Part shown: positions 1 to 6,840 of the stretch, in pieces | How the letters are laid out: each line of letters opens with the position of its first letter | How positions within the stretch are numbered: the stretch's first letter is position 1 | DNA from: JBGPIT01 sp041485125 | GTDB lineage: Bacteria; Desulfobacterota; Binatia; UTPRO1 | Length of the DNA stretch: 13,447 nucleotides | Direction: 5' to 3' | Assembly: GCA_041485125.1 (NCBI GenBank) | Contig: JBGPIT010000101.1 | Location: 1-13,447, forward strand | Notes under the pieces: model-generated | Told to the model about the DNA's origin: nothing | What the model saw: the letters and a program-made list of their open reading frames with translations, nothing else | Database searches by the model: none | Translations under genes and position numbers: made by a program

Positions 1-41
1 ACCCGAAGCCGCCGCGCGGGCTGGGCTCGACGTGGGCAGCT
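1..41 (+). other. Probable 23S-5S intergenic spacer of an rRNA operon
   Basis: This short GC-rich leader lies directly upstream of the 5S rRNA. By position it should be the end of the 23S-5S spacer, but no 23S sequence is recognisable in these 41 bases, so this rests on typical rRNA operon order. No promoter is apparent, which fits transcription entering from outside the window. Confidence 0.5.
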
Positions 42-156
42 TCCGGTGGCAATGGCGGAGGTGTCACACCCGTTCCCATCCCGAACACGGCCGTTAAGCC
101 CTCCAGCGCCGATGGTACTGCGTCGTCGCGACGTGGGAGAGTAGGACGCCGCCGGA
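42..156 (+). rRNA. rrf: 5S ribosomal RNA
   Basis: 5S rRNA of the large ribosomal subunit. Conserved blocks are visible: the CCCGTTCCCATCCCGAACACGG core (70-91), the GTTAAGC stretch after it, and the GATGGTACTG ... GTGGGAGAGTAGGACG loop E / helix IV region. The ends close as helix I: bases 42-50 (tccggtggc) pair with 148-156 (gccgccgga), with one G-T wobble. The length of about 115 bases is normal. The exact ends are inferred from this helix and could be off by a base or two. It is the last gene of an rRNA operon that begins outside the window and is followed at once by a terminator. Confidence 0.97.
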
Positions 157-164
157 TCTTCTCG

Positions 165-199
165 AAGGCCCGAGCTCGAACGAGCTCGGGCCTTTTTTT
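165..199 (+). terminator. Intrinsic terminator of the rRNA operon
   Basis: A perfect 14-bp inverted repeat (165-178 with 181-194) is separated by only two bases, so the real loop opens to about four or more. A run of seven T (193-199) follows. It lies 8 bases after the 5S 3' end, so it should end the rRNA transcript and insulate the downstream lipoprotein gene. It is the strongest terminator in the window. Confidence 0.95.
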
Positions 200-300
200 C
201 GCTCGACTGATGCGGTTGGCGGGTCGGCTCCGGTCGTGCAAAGTTCAGTGCGCCGCGTGACCGCCGAACGCGAGGTGCGGCGAAGAGGGAGGGGTTGTTG

Positions 301-801
301 ATGATGGGTCGAAGCGAGCGATCAAGCTCAGCGTGGGTCGCTGTCGGGGCAATCGCGATGCTCGTCGGCTGTGTGCACCGTGACCCGCTCGATCCGCGCG
401 GCCAGCTCGAGCACCGCACCGTGGGTCAGGTGCAACAGGCCGAGGACCGCGCCCGGACCAAGGACGCCTACGAGCGCGTGCGCCAACGCGTGACCACGCT
501 CAAGCGCGGCCAATCCGTCGAGGAGGTCGAGTCCGCGCTCGATGCCACCGTCGTTGCCGAGCATCGCGACGATCCGGAGCAGGAGAAGACCGCGCCGCGG
601 CGAAAGCTCATCGACGGGTGGCTCTGCAGTATGGCGACGTCGCCGCTGCGCAAGCGCTGGCTCTTCGGCTACGATGAAGGCGGCGTGGTGTTGATCGGGT
701 TCGCGGTCGACTTCGCCCGCAACGACCCGGAAGACGACGATGACTGGGTAGTCCGCGGCGTCGACATGCAGCCGCACGACGACTGTCCGAGCGCGGATTG
801 A
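301..801 (+). CDS. Putative outer-membrane lipoprotein with a BamE/SmpA-like motif
   Basis: Predicted 166-residue exported lipoprotein of unknown role. The N-terminus has an Arg-containing n-region, a hydrophobic stretch (about residues 11-22) and the lipobox LVGC with Cys24 as the predicted lipidated residue. Asp29 and the polar residues before it form a typical disordered linker. Residues about 66-80 (TTLKRGQSVEEVESAL) resemble the signature 'l..GmskeeV...lG' that opens BamE/SmpA/OmlA-type folds. A later segment (WLFGYDEGGVVLIGFAVDF, 120-138) looks like the strand pair expected in that fold. The start is ATG 301, which has a purine-rich GAGGGAGG ribosome site about 8 bases upstream. TTG 295 and ATG 304 are alternatives. 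The C-terminus is acidic. A role in outer-membrane assembly is only an analogy; true BamE proteins are usually shorter. The neighbours (rRNA, imu cassette) give no functional hint. Confidence 0.8.
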   Translation: MMGRSERSSSAWVAVGAIAMLVGCVHRDPLDPRGQLEHRTVGQVQQAEDRARTKDAYERVRQRVTTLKRGQSVEEVESALDATVVAEHRDDPEQEKTAPRRKLIDGWLCSMATSPLRKRWLFGYDEGGVVLIGFAVDFARNDPEDDDDWVVRGVDMQPHDDCPSAD

Positions 802-832
802 AGCGCGCACCACGACCGCCGATCGTCCGCGA

Positions 833-862
833 TTGACAATATGGCGAAGATAAGGCGAATAT
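833..862 (+). promoter_or_regulatory. Candidate promoter of imuA-imuB-dnaE2
   Basis: A perfect -35 hexamer TTGACA (833-838) is followed after 18 bases by an AT-rich GAATAT (857-862), a poor match to TATAAT. This is the only AT-rich patch in the area and it lies just before imuA. Initiation about 6-7 bases after the -10 would fall at or within a base or two of the GTG start at 869, implying a leaderless or near-leaderless mRNA. The weak -10 lowers certainty; the perfect -35 and the location support it. Confidence 0.4.
843..859 (+). repeat. Direct repeat GGCGAA-N5-GGCGAA, possible SOS operator
   Basis: GGCGAA occurs at 843-848 and again at 854-859, one helical turn (11 bases) apart, inside the -35/-10 spacer of the candidate imuA promoter. 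A second pair, AATATG at 838-843 and 858-863, flanks it. Read on the other strand it is TTCGCC-N5-TTCGCC. imu cassettes are commonly LexA-repressed, and the alphaproteobacterial LexA box (GTTC-N7-GTTC) is also a direct repeat of 11-base period. The sequence here is not that consensus, so assignment to LexA is inference from position and geometry only. Confidence 0.35.
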
Positions 863-868
863 GCTGCC

Positions 869-1558
869 GTGCCGTTCCCCGACCGCACGGCGGCATTGCA
901 GTCGCTCCTTCTCACCGCCGGCATTCATCGCGGTCTGGTGGTCCGTCCGTCGCGACGCCTCGCGAGTGGGATTCCGCCGCTGGACGCGCTCTTGTCGGGC
1001 GGCCTTCCGGTCGGGGCCATCACCGAGCTCGTCGGGCCGCGCAGCTCCGGGAAGACCGCACTCAGCTGCGCCCTCACGGCCGGCGTGACGGGCAGCGGCG
1101 CCTTCACCGCCTACATCGATTTCCCTGACGCATTCGATCCCGAGCAGGCGGCGGCCGCCGGCATCCGCCTGCCGCGCGTCTTGTGGATCCGCCCACCGAG
1201 CGTGCGCGCGGCACTGCGCGGAGCGGAGTACGTCCTCGAAGCCGGCGGCTTCGCGCTGGTGGTGATCGACGTCGACCATCCGCTCGCCACTCCCCGCGCC
1301 ACACCCACTGCCGCCTGGCTCCGTCTGGCGCGCACCGTCGCCGCGAGCGCCGCCGCGGTGGTCACCATCGCCCCACAGCCCATCGCCGGCTCGTCGGCAT
1401 CAGTCTGCCTCGAGACGACGGCAGGCGCCGTGTCGTTCAGCGGTGGCGACGGCCGCGGTGTCCTCTTCGACGGCATCACCACGGCGCTCTTGTGCCGGAA
1501 GAACAAGCTCGGACCACCGTCACCGTCGACCACGCCGTTTCGGGCGGCGACGGCATGA
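869..1558 (+). CDS. imuA: ImuA, RecA-like ATPase of the mutasome
   Basis: Predicted 229-residue cytoplasmic RecA/SulA-like protein, first gene of an imuA-imuB-dnaE2 cassette for error-prone translesion synthesis. The family signature 'SGIPPLDALLSGGLPVGAITELVGP' (33-57) precedes a complete Walker A P-loop GPRSSGKT (56-63). A Walker B-like strand ends at VVID (131-134). The predicted start is GTG 869. It lacks a well-placed ribosome site (only AAGG about 13 bases upstream) but follows a promoter-like element, so leaderless translation is possible. ATG 861 is in another frame. The stop at 1556-1558 is 3 bases before imuB, so translational coupling is likely. In characterised systems ImuA partners ImuB and DnaE2. 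The identity rests on the Walker region plus the two downstream genes. Confidence 0.9.
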   Translation: MPFPDRTAALQSLLLTAGIHRGLVVRPSRRLASGIPPLDALLSGGLPVGAITELVGPRSSGKTALSCALTAGVTGSGAFTAYIDFPDAFDPEQAAAAGIRLPRVLWIRPPSVRAALRGAEYVLEAGGFALVVIDVDHPLATPRATPTAAWLRLARTVAASAAAVVTIAPQPIAGSSASVCLETTAGAVSFSGGDGRGVLFDGITTALLCRKNKLGPPSPSTTPFRAATA

Positions 1559-1561
1559 TCG

Positions 1562-3133
1562 ATGCCGCGGATCGCCTGCCTCTGGGTCCCCGGGCTGCCG
1601 GTCGCCGCGCTGCTGCGCATCGAGCCCGATTTGCACGGCCGTCCCGTCGCGATCACCGCCGGCCGCGCGCCGCGTAGTCCCGTCGAAGCGGTGTCCGCAC
1701 CCGCGCTGACCGCGGGTGTCCGCGTCGGCATGACGGCAACGCAAGCACGTGCCGTCTGCCCCGACGTCACCGTCCGTCCGACGTCGGCGATGGCCGTCGC
1801 GGCCGCCGCGGAGGCGCTCGCCGACGTCGCGACCACCATCAGCCCTCGCGTCGAGGTGGAGACCGACGGCACGGTCTTTCTCGACTGCACCGGCACGGCG
1901 GCCTTGTGCGCCTCCGAGAGTGAGCTGGCCACGATCCTCTCCGCGCGCGCCGAGCGCCAGGGGTTGGCGGCCCACGTCGGCATCGGCGGATCGAAGCTCG
2001 CGGCACGGATCGCGGCGCGCGAGAGCGACGGTGTGCGCATCGTGCCGTCCGCGGAGACCCGCCGCTTCCTCGCCTCGTTGCCGGTCATGATGCTCGGGCC
2101 CGACGGCGCGACCGCCACGACGCTGCAGACCTGGGGCATCACGCGCATCGGCCAGCTCGCGACGCTGCCGGGCGGCGCCGTCGCGCATCGACTCGGCCCC
2201 GCCGGCGCCGAGCTGGTACGCCGTGCACGCGGAGAGGATGATGAGCTGTTGAGCTGCCGCGCCACGCCCGTGACCTTCGACGAGGCGACCGAGCTCGACT
2301 ACGCGGTTGCGCAGCTCGAGCCGCTGCTGTTCGTCATGCGGCGGCTCTTGGACCGGATGGTCGGCCGGTTCGCGCTGCATGGGCTCGTCTGCCAGCGCTG
2401 CGAGCTCGGGCTCGACCTCGACGGCGGCGGGGAGGACCTGCGCGCGATCGTCCCGGCCGCGCCGACTGCGGAAAGCAAAGTCCTGCTCACCTTGATCCGC
2501 ACCGCGATCGAGCAGCGCCCGCCGTCGCAGGGCATCGTCGCGATCGCGATCCGCGGCATCGCCACGCGTGTGCGGTCGACGCAGCTCGATTTCTTCCAGC
2601 CGAGCGGCCCCGCGCCGGCGGCGCTCGCCGCGACGATCGCGCGGCTCGCGGCGCTCTGCGGACCGGATCGGGTCGGCGCGCCGGTGCGACCGGTGTCGCA
2701 CCGCCCTGAGGCCTTCACTCTCTCGCCGTTCGCAGGCACACCATTCCCCGTCGCGCCCGACGATGCCGGTCGCGACGCCGCGACGCCGCCGACACTCCCC
2801 ACCACCGCCGCCGTCGCGCCCACAGCGACGTCGACCGGCGCCGGCAACGGCGCGGTCCCGACGCTCACGACTCGCATCGCGCTCCGCGCCTTCCGGCCGC
2901 CGCTCACGCTCGAGGTCTTCCAGAGCCGCGGACGCCTCGACTACGTGCGCGGTCCCGGCCTCGGCGGACGCGTCGTGCATCTCGCCGGACCGTGGCGTTT
3001 GCGCGGCGAGTGGTGGACCGCCGATCCCTGCGCGCGCGAGTACTACGACGTCGAGCTCAGCGACGGCGGGGTCTACCGGATCTACCGTGACCTGCGGCGC
3101 GAGCGCTGGCTCGCCGACGGCGCCTACGACTGA
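1562..3133 (+). CDS. imuB: ImuB, catalytically dead Y-family polymerase-like scaffold
   Basis: Predicted 523-residue DinB-like protein that links the mutasome to the beta sliding clamp. The N-terminus (IACLWVPGLPVAAL) aligns with the Y-family palm start, but Trp8 sits where DinB has catalytic Asp8. In the second palm motif (TDGTVFLDCTG, 101-111) Gly103 and Thr104 replace the Asp-Glu pair. It should therefore not polymerise, as known for ImuB. A helix-hairpin-helix-like segment follows (about 186-215). QLDFF at 341-345 matches the clamp-binding pentapeptide (QLxLF type). A Pro/Ala/Thr-rich linker (about 396-435) leads to the characteristic ImuB C-terminal domain (GPWRLRGEWW ... REYYDVELSDGGVYRIYRDL). 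It starts 3 bases after the imuA stop and ends 11 bases before the dnaE2 GTG, an operon arrangement. Length is normal for the family. Confidence 0.95.
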   Translation: MPRIACLWVPGLPVAALLRIEPDLHGRPVAITAGRAPRSPVEAVSAPALTAGVRVGMTATQARAVCPDVTVRPTSAMAVAAAAEALADVATTISPRVEVETDGTVFLDCTGTAALCASESELATILSARAERQGLAAHVGIGGSKLAARIAARESDGVRIVPSAETRRFLASLPVMMLGPDGATATTLQTWGITRIGQLATLPGGAVAHRLGPAGAELVRRARGEDDELLSCRATPVTFDEATELDYAVAQLEPLLFVMRRLLDRMVGRFALHGLVCQRCELGLDLDGGGEDLRAIVPAAPTAESKVLLTLIRTAIEQRPPSQGIVAIAIRGIATRVRSTQLDFFQPSGPAPAALAATIARLAALCGPDRVGAPVRPVSHRPEAFTLSPFAGTPFPVAPDDAGRDAATPPTLPTTAAVAPTATSTGAGNGAVPTLTTRIALRAFRPPLTLEVFQSRGRLDYVRGPGLGGRVVHLAGPWRLRGEWWTADPCAREYYDVELSDGGVYRIYRDLRRERWLADGAYD

Positions 3134-3144
3134 GTGGCCACGGC

Positions 3145-6100
3145 GTGGGCGCGGAGTCTCCCTACGTCGAGCTGCGGTGCCGGACCGCGTTCAGCTTCCT
3201 CGACGGCGCGTCGTTGCCGGAAGACCTCGTCGACCGCGCCGCCGTGCTGGAGTACGACACGATCGCGGTCGGCGACCGCGACGGTGTCTACGGTGCGCCG
3301 CGGACGTTCGCCGCGGCACGCGCCGCCGGCGTCCGCGCCCTGGTGGGTGCCGAGCTCACGCTCGGCGACAGCCGCCTCTACGTCCTCGCGATCGATCACG
3401 GCGGCTACCGCAACCTCTGCCGCCTGATCACGACCGGCAAGCTGCGCGCGCCGAAAGGCTCCTGCGCGCTCGCCTGGGACGACCTCGAGGCGCACGCCGA
3501 GGGATTGATCGCCCTCACCGGCGGCGGACCCGGCAGCCTGCTCGGCGGCGCCGACGACGCGCGTGCACGGGAGTCGCTCGGCCGCTTGCGGCGCGTCTTC
3601 GACGACACGCGTCTCTACGTCGAGGTGCACCGCCACCTCGATCGCGACGAGGAGCGTCTGACCCGCCGTCTCGTCGACCTCGCCGTGGCGTCGCACCTGC
3701 CGATCGTCGCCACCAACGACGTTCGCCATGCCACGCCCCAGGGGCGCTGCGTCCTCGACGTCCTCACCTGCATCCGCGAGAAGACCACGCTCGACGACGC
3801 CGGACGACGGCTGTTGAAGAATGCCGAGCGGCACCTGAAGGCGCCCGCCGAGATGCGGGAGCTCTTTCGCGATCTGCCCGAGGCAATCGCGAGCACGCGA
3901 TGCATCGCGGAACGGTGCACCTTCACGCTCGCCAACCTCGGTTATCGCTTCCCCGCGTACCCGCTCCCGTCAGGCGAGACCCCGATCGGTCACCTGCACA
4001 TGCTCGTCGAGCGCGGCGCGCGCGGGCGCTATCCGGTGCCGACGCCGCGCATCCGCGCCCAGCTCGAGCGCGAGCTCGCGGTGATCGCCAAGCTCGATCT
4101 CGCCGGCTACTTCCTGATCGTCTGGGAGATCGTCGACTTCTGCCGTCGGCGCGGGATCTTGGTGCAGGGACGCGGCTCCGCCGCCAACAGCGCCGTGTGC
4201 TACGCGCTCGGGATCACCGCGGTCGATCCGATCGGCATGGAGCTCCTGTTCGAGCGCTTCCTCTCCGAGGAGCGCGGCGAGTGGCCGGACATCGACCTCG
4301 ATCTCCCGAGCGGAGACCAGCGCGAGGCGGTGATCCAGCACGTCTACGAGCGCTACGGCACGCGCGGCGCCGCGATGACCGCGAACGTCATCACCTACCG
4401 CTCGCGCAGCGCGGTACGCGAGGTGGGGAAGGCCCTCGGCTTCAGCCTCGAGCAGGTCGACCGGCTGGCGAAGCTGCTGAGCGCCTTCGAGTTCCACGAT
4501 CGGCACGACGACGTGCCGCAGCAGCTGCGCGCGGGCGGCCTCGATCCGACCGCACCGCGGGTCCGCCTCCTGGTGCAGCTCGTGCAACGCCTGCAGGGCC
4601 TCCCGCGCCACCTCGGGCAGCATTCCGGCGGCATGGTGCTCGCCGCCGGCCGCCTCGACGACGTCGTGCCGCTCGAGCCGGCGTCGATGCCGGGGCGGGT
4701 GGTGGTGCAATGGGACAAGGACGACTGCGCCGACCTCGGCATCATCAAGGTCGACCTCCTCGGCCTCGGCATGATGGCGGTGCTCGAGGACGCGATTCCG
4801 TTGATTCGCGTGCACGACGGGGTCGCGCTCGACCTGGCGCACCTGCCGCCGAACGATCCCGAGGTGTACGACATGCTCTGCCGCGCCGACACGATCGGCG
4901 TCTTTCAAGTCGAAAGCCGGGCGCAGATGGCGACCTTGCCGCGGCTGCAGCCGCGGCAGTTCTACGATCTCGTCATCGAGGTCGCGATCATCCGGCCGGG
5001 ACCGATCGTCGGACAGATGGTGCACCCGTATCTGCGCCGGCGCGCCGGCCGCGAACCGGTGACGTACCCGCACCCGGCGCTCGAGCCGATCCTCGCGCGC
5101 ACGCTCGGCGTACCGCTCTTTCAAGAGCAGATCCTGCGCATCGCGATGACGGTCGCCGGCTTCACCGGCGGCGAGGCCGAGGAGCTCCGCCGCGCCATGA
5201 GCTTCAAGCGCTCCGCCGAGCGGATGGCGCAGATCGAGGTACGGCTCCGTGCCGGCATGGCGGCGAACGGCATCACCGGTGCCACCGCCGACGCGATCGT
5301 CCTCGGCATCACGTCCTTCGCGCTCTACGGCTTCCCCGAGTCGCACAGCGCGAGCTTCGCGCTCCTCGCCTACGCCTCGGCGTATCTCAAGAGGCACCAT
5401 CCGGCGGCGTTCACCTGCGCGTTGTTGAACAACTGGCCGATGGGGTTCTACCACCCGTCGACGTTGGTGAAGGACGCCGAGCGGCACGGCGTCACGGTGC
5501 GTCCGATCGACGTCACGCGCTCGGCCTGGAAGTGCACGATCGAAGAGGGCGCCCTGCGCCTCGGCTTGCGCTACGTCGGCGGGCTGCGCGAGGAGACCGG
5601 CCGCCGTATCGAAGCGGCGCGCGACCAGCGGCCGTTCACCGCCCTCGGCGACCTGGTCACGCGCAGCCGTCTGCGCGCCGACGAGCGCAGCGCGCTCGCG
5701 CGGGCGGGGGCGTGCGCGGCGTTCGGCGGCGGCCGCCGCGACGTGCTGTGGCAGCTCGCGGCGCTCGAGCGCGACCCCGAGGGTCTCTTCGCCGCGGTCA
5801 CGCCCGGCGCGCCTTCACCGTTGCCGCCGATGACGCCGCTCGAGGAGACGCTCGCCGACTACGCGAGCAGCGGCCTCACCAGCGGGCCGCACGTGGTGAC
5901 CCATCTGCGCGAGAGACTCCGCACCGCCGGGATGATGAGCTGCGCCGAGGTGCGGCAGGTGCCGCACGGCCGCCAGGCGCGCGTCGTCGCCACCGTCATC
6001 GTGCGCCAGCGACCGGGGACGGCGAAAGGGATGCTCTTTCTCACCCTGGAGGACGAGACCGGCACCTGCAACGTGGTGGTGAGCCCGCCGGTCTTTCAGC

Positions 6101-6246
6101 GCCATCGTCGCGTGCTGCAGACCGCGCCGCTGCTCTTCGTCGAAGGCCCGGTGCAGAGCATCGACGGGGTGGTGCACGTCAAAGGTCGGCGGTTCCGCGA
6201 GGTGCCGCTGCCGGCGAGCGTGCCGCCGTCACACGACTTTCATTGA
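3145..6246 (+). CDS. dnaE2: DnaE2 (ImuC), error-prone DNA polymerase III alpha subunit
   Basis: Predicted 1033-residue C-family DNA polymerase, the usual length of DnaE2 and shorter than replicative DnaE. Order: N-terminal PHP domain (about 1-270), palm with PDIDLD (381-386, catalytic Asp384 and Asp386) and the third catalytic Asp537 in KVDLLGLGMM, fingers, a helix-hairpin-helix region, and a C-terminal OB fold (about 945-1020; ARVVATVIVRQR ... FLTLEDETG). The motif GLPRHLGQHSGG is typical. The protein ends SHDFH, close to the conserved (S/A)RDFH-like tail of DnaE2. It lacks the tau-binding extension of DnaE1. The PHP opening reads ELRCRTAFSFLDGAS, without the His-x-His metal pair, so PHP exonuclease activity is unlikely. 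GTG 3145 lies 11 bases after imuB without a clear ribosome site, suggesting coupling. The last 18 bases overlap the convergent membrane-protein gene. Confidence 0.96.
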   Translation: MGAESPYVELRCRTAFSFLDGASLPEDLVDRAAVLEYDTIAVGDRDGVYGAPRTFAAARAAGVRALVGAELTLGDSRLYVLAIDHGGYRNLCRLITTGKLRAPKGSCALAWDDLEAHAEGLIALTGGGPGSLLGGADDARARESLGRLRRVFDDTRLYVEVHRHLDRDEERLTRRLVDLAVASHLPIVATNDVRHATPQGRCVLDVLTCIREKTTLDDAGRRLLKNAERHLKAPAEMRELFRDLPEAIASTRCIAERCTFTLANLGYRFPAYPLPSGETPIGHLHMLVERGARGRYPVPTPRIRAQLERELAVIAKLDLAGYFLIVWEIVDFCRRRGILVQGRGSAANSAVCYALGITAVDPIGMELLFERFLSEERGEWPDIDLDLPSGDQREAVIQHVYERYGTRGAAMTANVITYRSRSAVREVGKALGFSLEQVDRLAKLLSAFEFHDRHDDVPQQLRAGGLDPTAPRVRLLVQLVQRLQGLPRHLGQHSGGMVLAAGRLDDVVPLEPASMPGRVVVQWDKDDCADLGIIKVDLLGLGMMAVLEDAIPLIRVHDGVALDLAHLPPNDPEVYDMLCRADTIGVFQVESRAQMATLPRLQPRQFYDLVIEVAIIRPGPIVGQMVHPYLRRRAGREPVTYPHPALEPILARTLGVPLFQEQILRIAMTVAGFTGGEAEELRRAMSFKRSAERMAQIEVRLRAGMAANGITGATADAIVLGITSFALYGFPESHSASFALLAYASAYLKRHHPAAFTCALLNNWPMGFYHPSTLVKDAERHGVTVRPIDVTRSAWKCTIEEGALRLGLRYVGGLREETGRRIEAARDQRPFTALGDLVTRSRLRADERSALARAGACAAFGGGRRDVLWQLAALERDPEGLFAAVTPGAPSPLPPMTPLEETLADYASSGLTSGPHVVTHLRERLRTAGMMSCAEVRQVPHGRQARVVATVIVRQRPGTAKGMLFLTLEDETGTCNVVVSPPVFQRHRRVLQTAPLLFVEGPVQSIDGVVHVKGRRFREVPLPASVPPSHDFH

Positions 6247-6717
6247 GCGCGGCCGGTCGGCGGCGATCTTCTTGAGGAGCGGCCGACCCGTGAGCGCGAG
6301 CGCGACCGCGAGCGCCGCCGCGAGCGCCGCGCTGATCCAGATGTAGAGCACGCCGAGCACGCCCCACGTCTCGTAGCCGCCGCTCGCACCGACGCTCAGG
6401 ATCACGACGGCGGCGAGCCCGTTCGAGACGATGCCGACCAGGATCGCGCTCGGATGACGCGCGGGCGCCCGCCACGCCAGCGTATAGCCGGTGACGAGCG
6501 CGACGTACGCCGCGCCGAGCAAGCGCACGAACACCAGGTGCGAGAGCGGCGGCTCCGGAATTCCGAAGAGCGGGAACCACCGCGGCGGCAGCAGCAGCGC
6601 CGGCGCCGCCCACACGAGGACGGTGATCACGATCTTCGCCGCCAAGACGCGGCGGAGCATCGGGTGCAACGCCTGGGTCGGAAGCGGAACTGCATGCCGG
6701 GGCCGGGGAGACACCAT
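6229..6717 (-). CDS. Four-helix integral membrane protein, unknown function
   Basis: Predicted 162-residue protein with four hydrophobic segments (about 24-44, 60-82, 90-110 and 118-142), joined by short polar loops, and a basic C-terminal tail (KKIAADRPRSMK). I recognise no catalytic motif or named family. The segment LVFVRLLGAAYVALVTGYTLAWR resembles small uncharacterised membrane proteins of similar size. Start choice is uncertain: ATG 6717 gives 19 extra polar residues, while the internal ATG at 6660 (MLRRVLAAKIV) would begin just before the first helix. Neither has a convincing ribosome site. The 3' end overlaps dnaE2 tail to tail by 18 bases. It follows the aminotransferase gene in the same direction after a 123-base gap, so co-transcription is possible but not shown. 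Confidence 0.75.
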   Translation of the reverse strand: MVSPRPRHAVPLPTQALHPMLRRVLAAKIVITVLVWAAPALLLPPRWFPLFGIPEPPLSHLVFVRLLGAAYVALVTGYTLAWRAPARHPSAILVGIVSNGLAAVVILSVGASGGYETWGVLGVLYIWISAALAAALAVALALTGRPLLKKIAADRPRSMKVV

Positions 6718-6840
6718 GGCGATTCACCATTGCACGAGTCCGCCGCGAACGTCGAGAGTGCTCCGCGGCGGAGCGCGGACGACCCCGCCGCTCGTCCCGT
6801 TCCGGTACGAAGTTCCGCTGCGCCGCCGCGCCGTTCCCGC
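6718..6840. other. Intergenic gap with one GC hairpin, no clear terminator
   Basis: This stretch separates the aminotransferase stop from the membrane-protein start. It holds one inverted repeat, GCTCCG-CGG-CGGAGC (6760-6774), with a 6-bp stem but no T-run on either strand, so it is not a good intrinsic terminator. I see no open reading frame with coding features and no promoter I would defend. Confidence 0.4.

Noticed and set aside
861..1088. ATG at 861 as an alternative imuA start
   Set aside because: It is in a different frame from the Walker-A-containing ImuA protein and yields an Arg/Ser-rich peptide.
1520..2980. Minus-strand open frame (486 codons) opposite imuB
   Set aside because: Arg/Ala/Gly-rich shadow without motifs; the plus strand encodes a clear ImuB.
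2568..6275. Very long + strand open frame (1235 codons) overlapping dnaE2 in another frame
   Set aside because: The translation is almost only Arg, Ala, Pro, Ser and Gly, with no domain. It is the shifted frame of high-GC dnaE2 and imuB coding sequence.
6760..6774. Hairpin GCTCCG-CGG-CGGAGC as a terminator after the aminotransferase gene
   Set aside because: The 6-bp stem has no following T-run on either strand, and such repeats are frequent by chance in GC-rich DNA.
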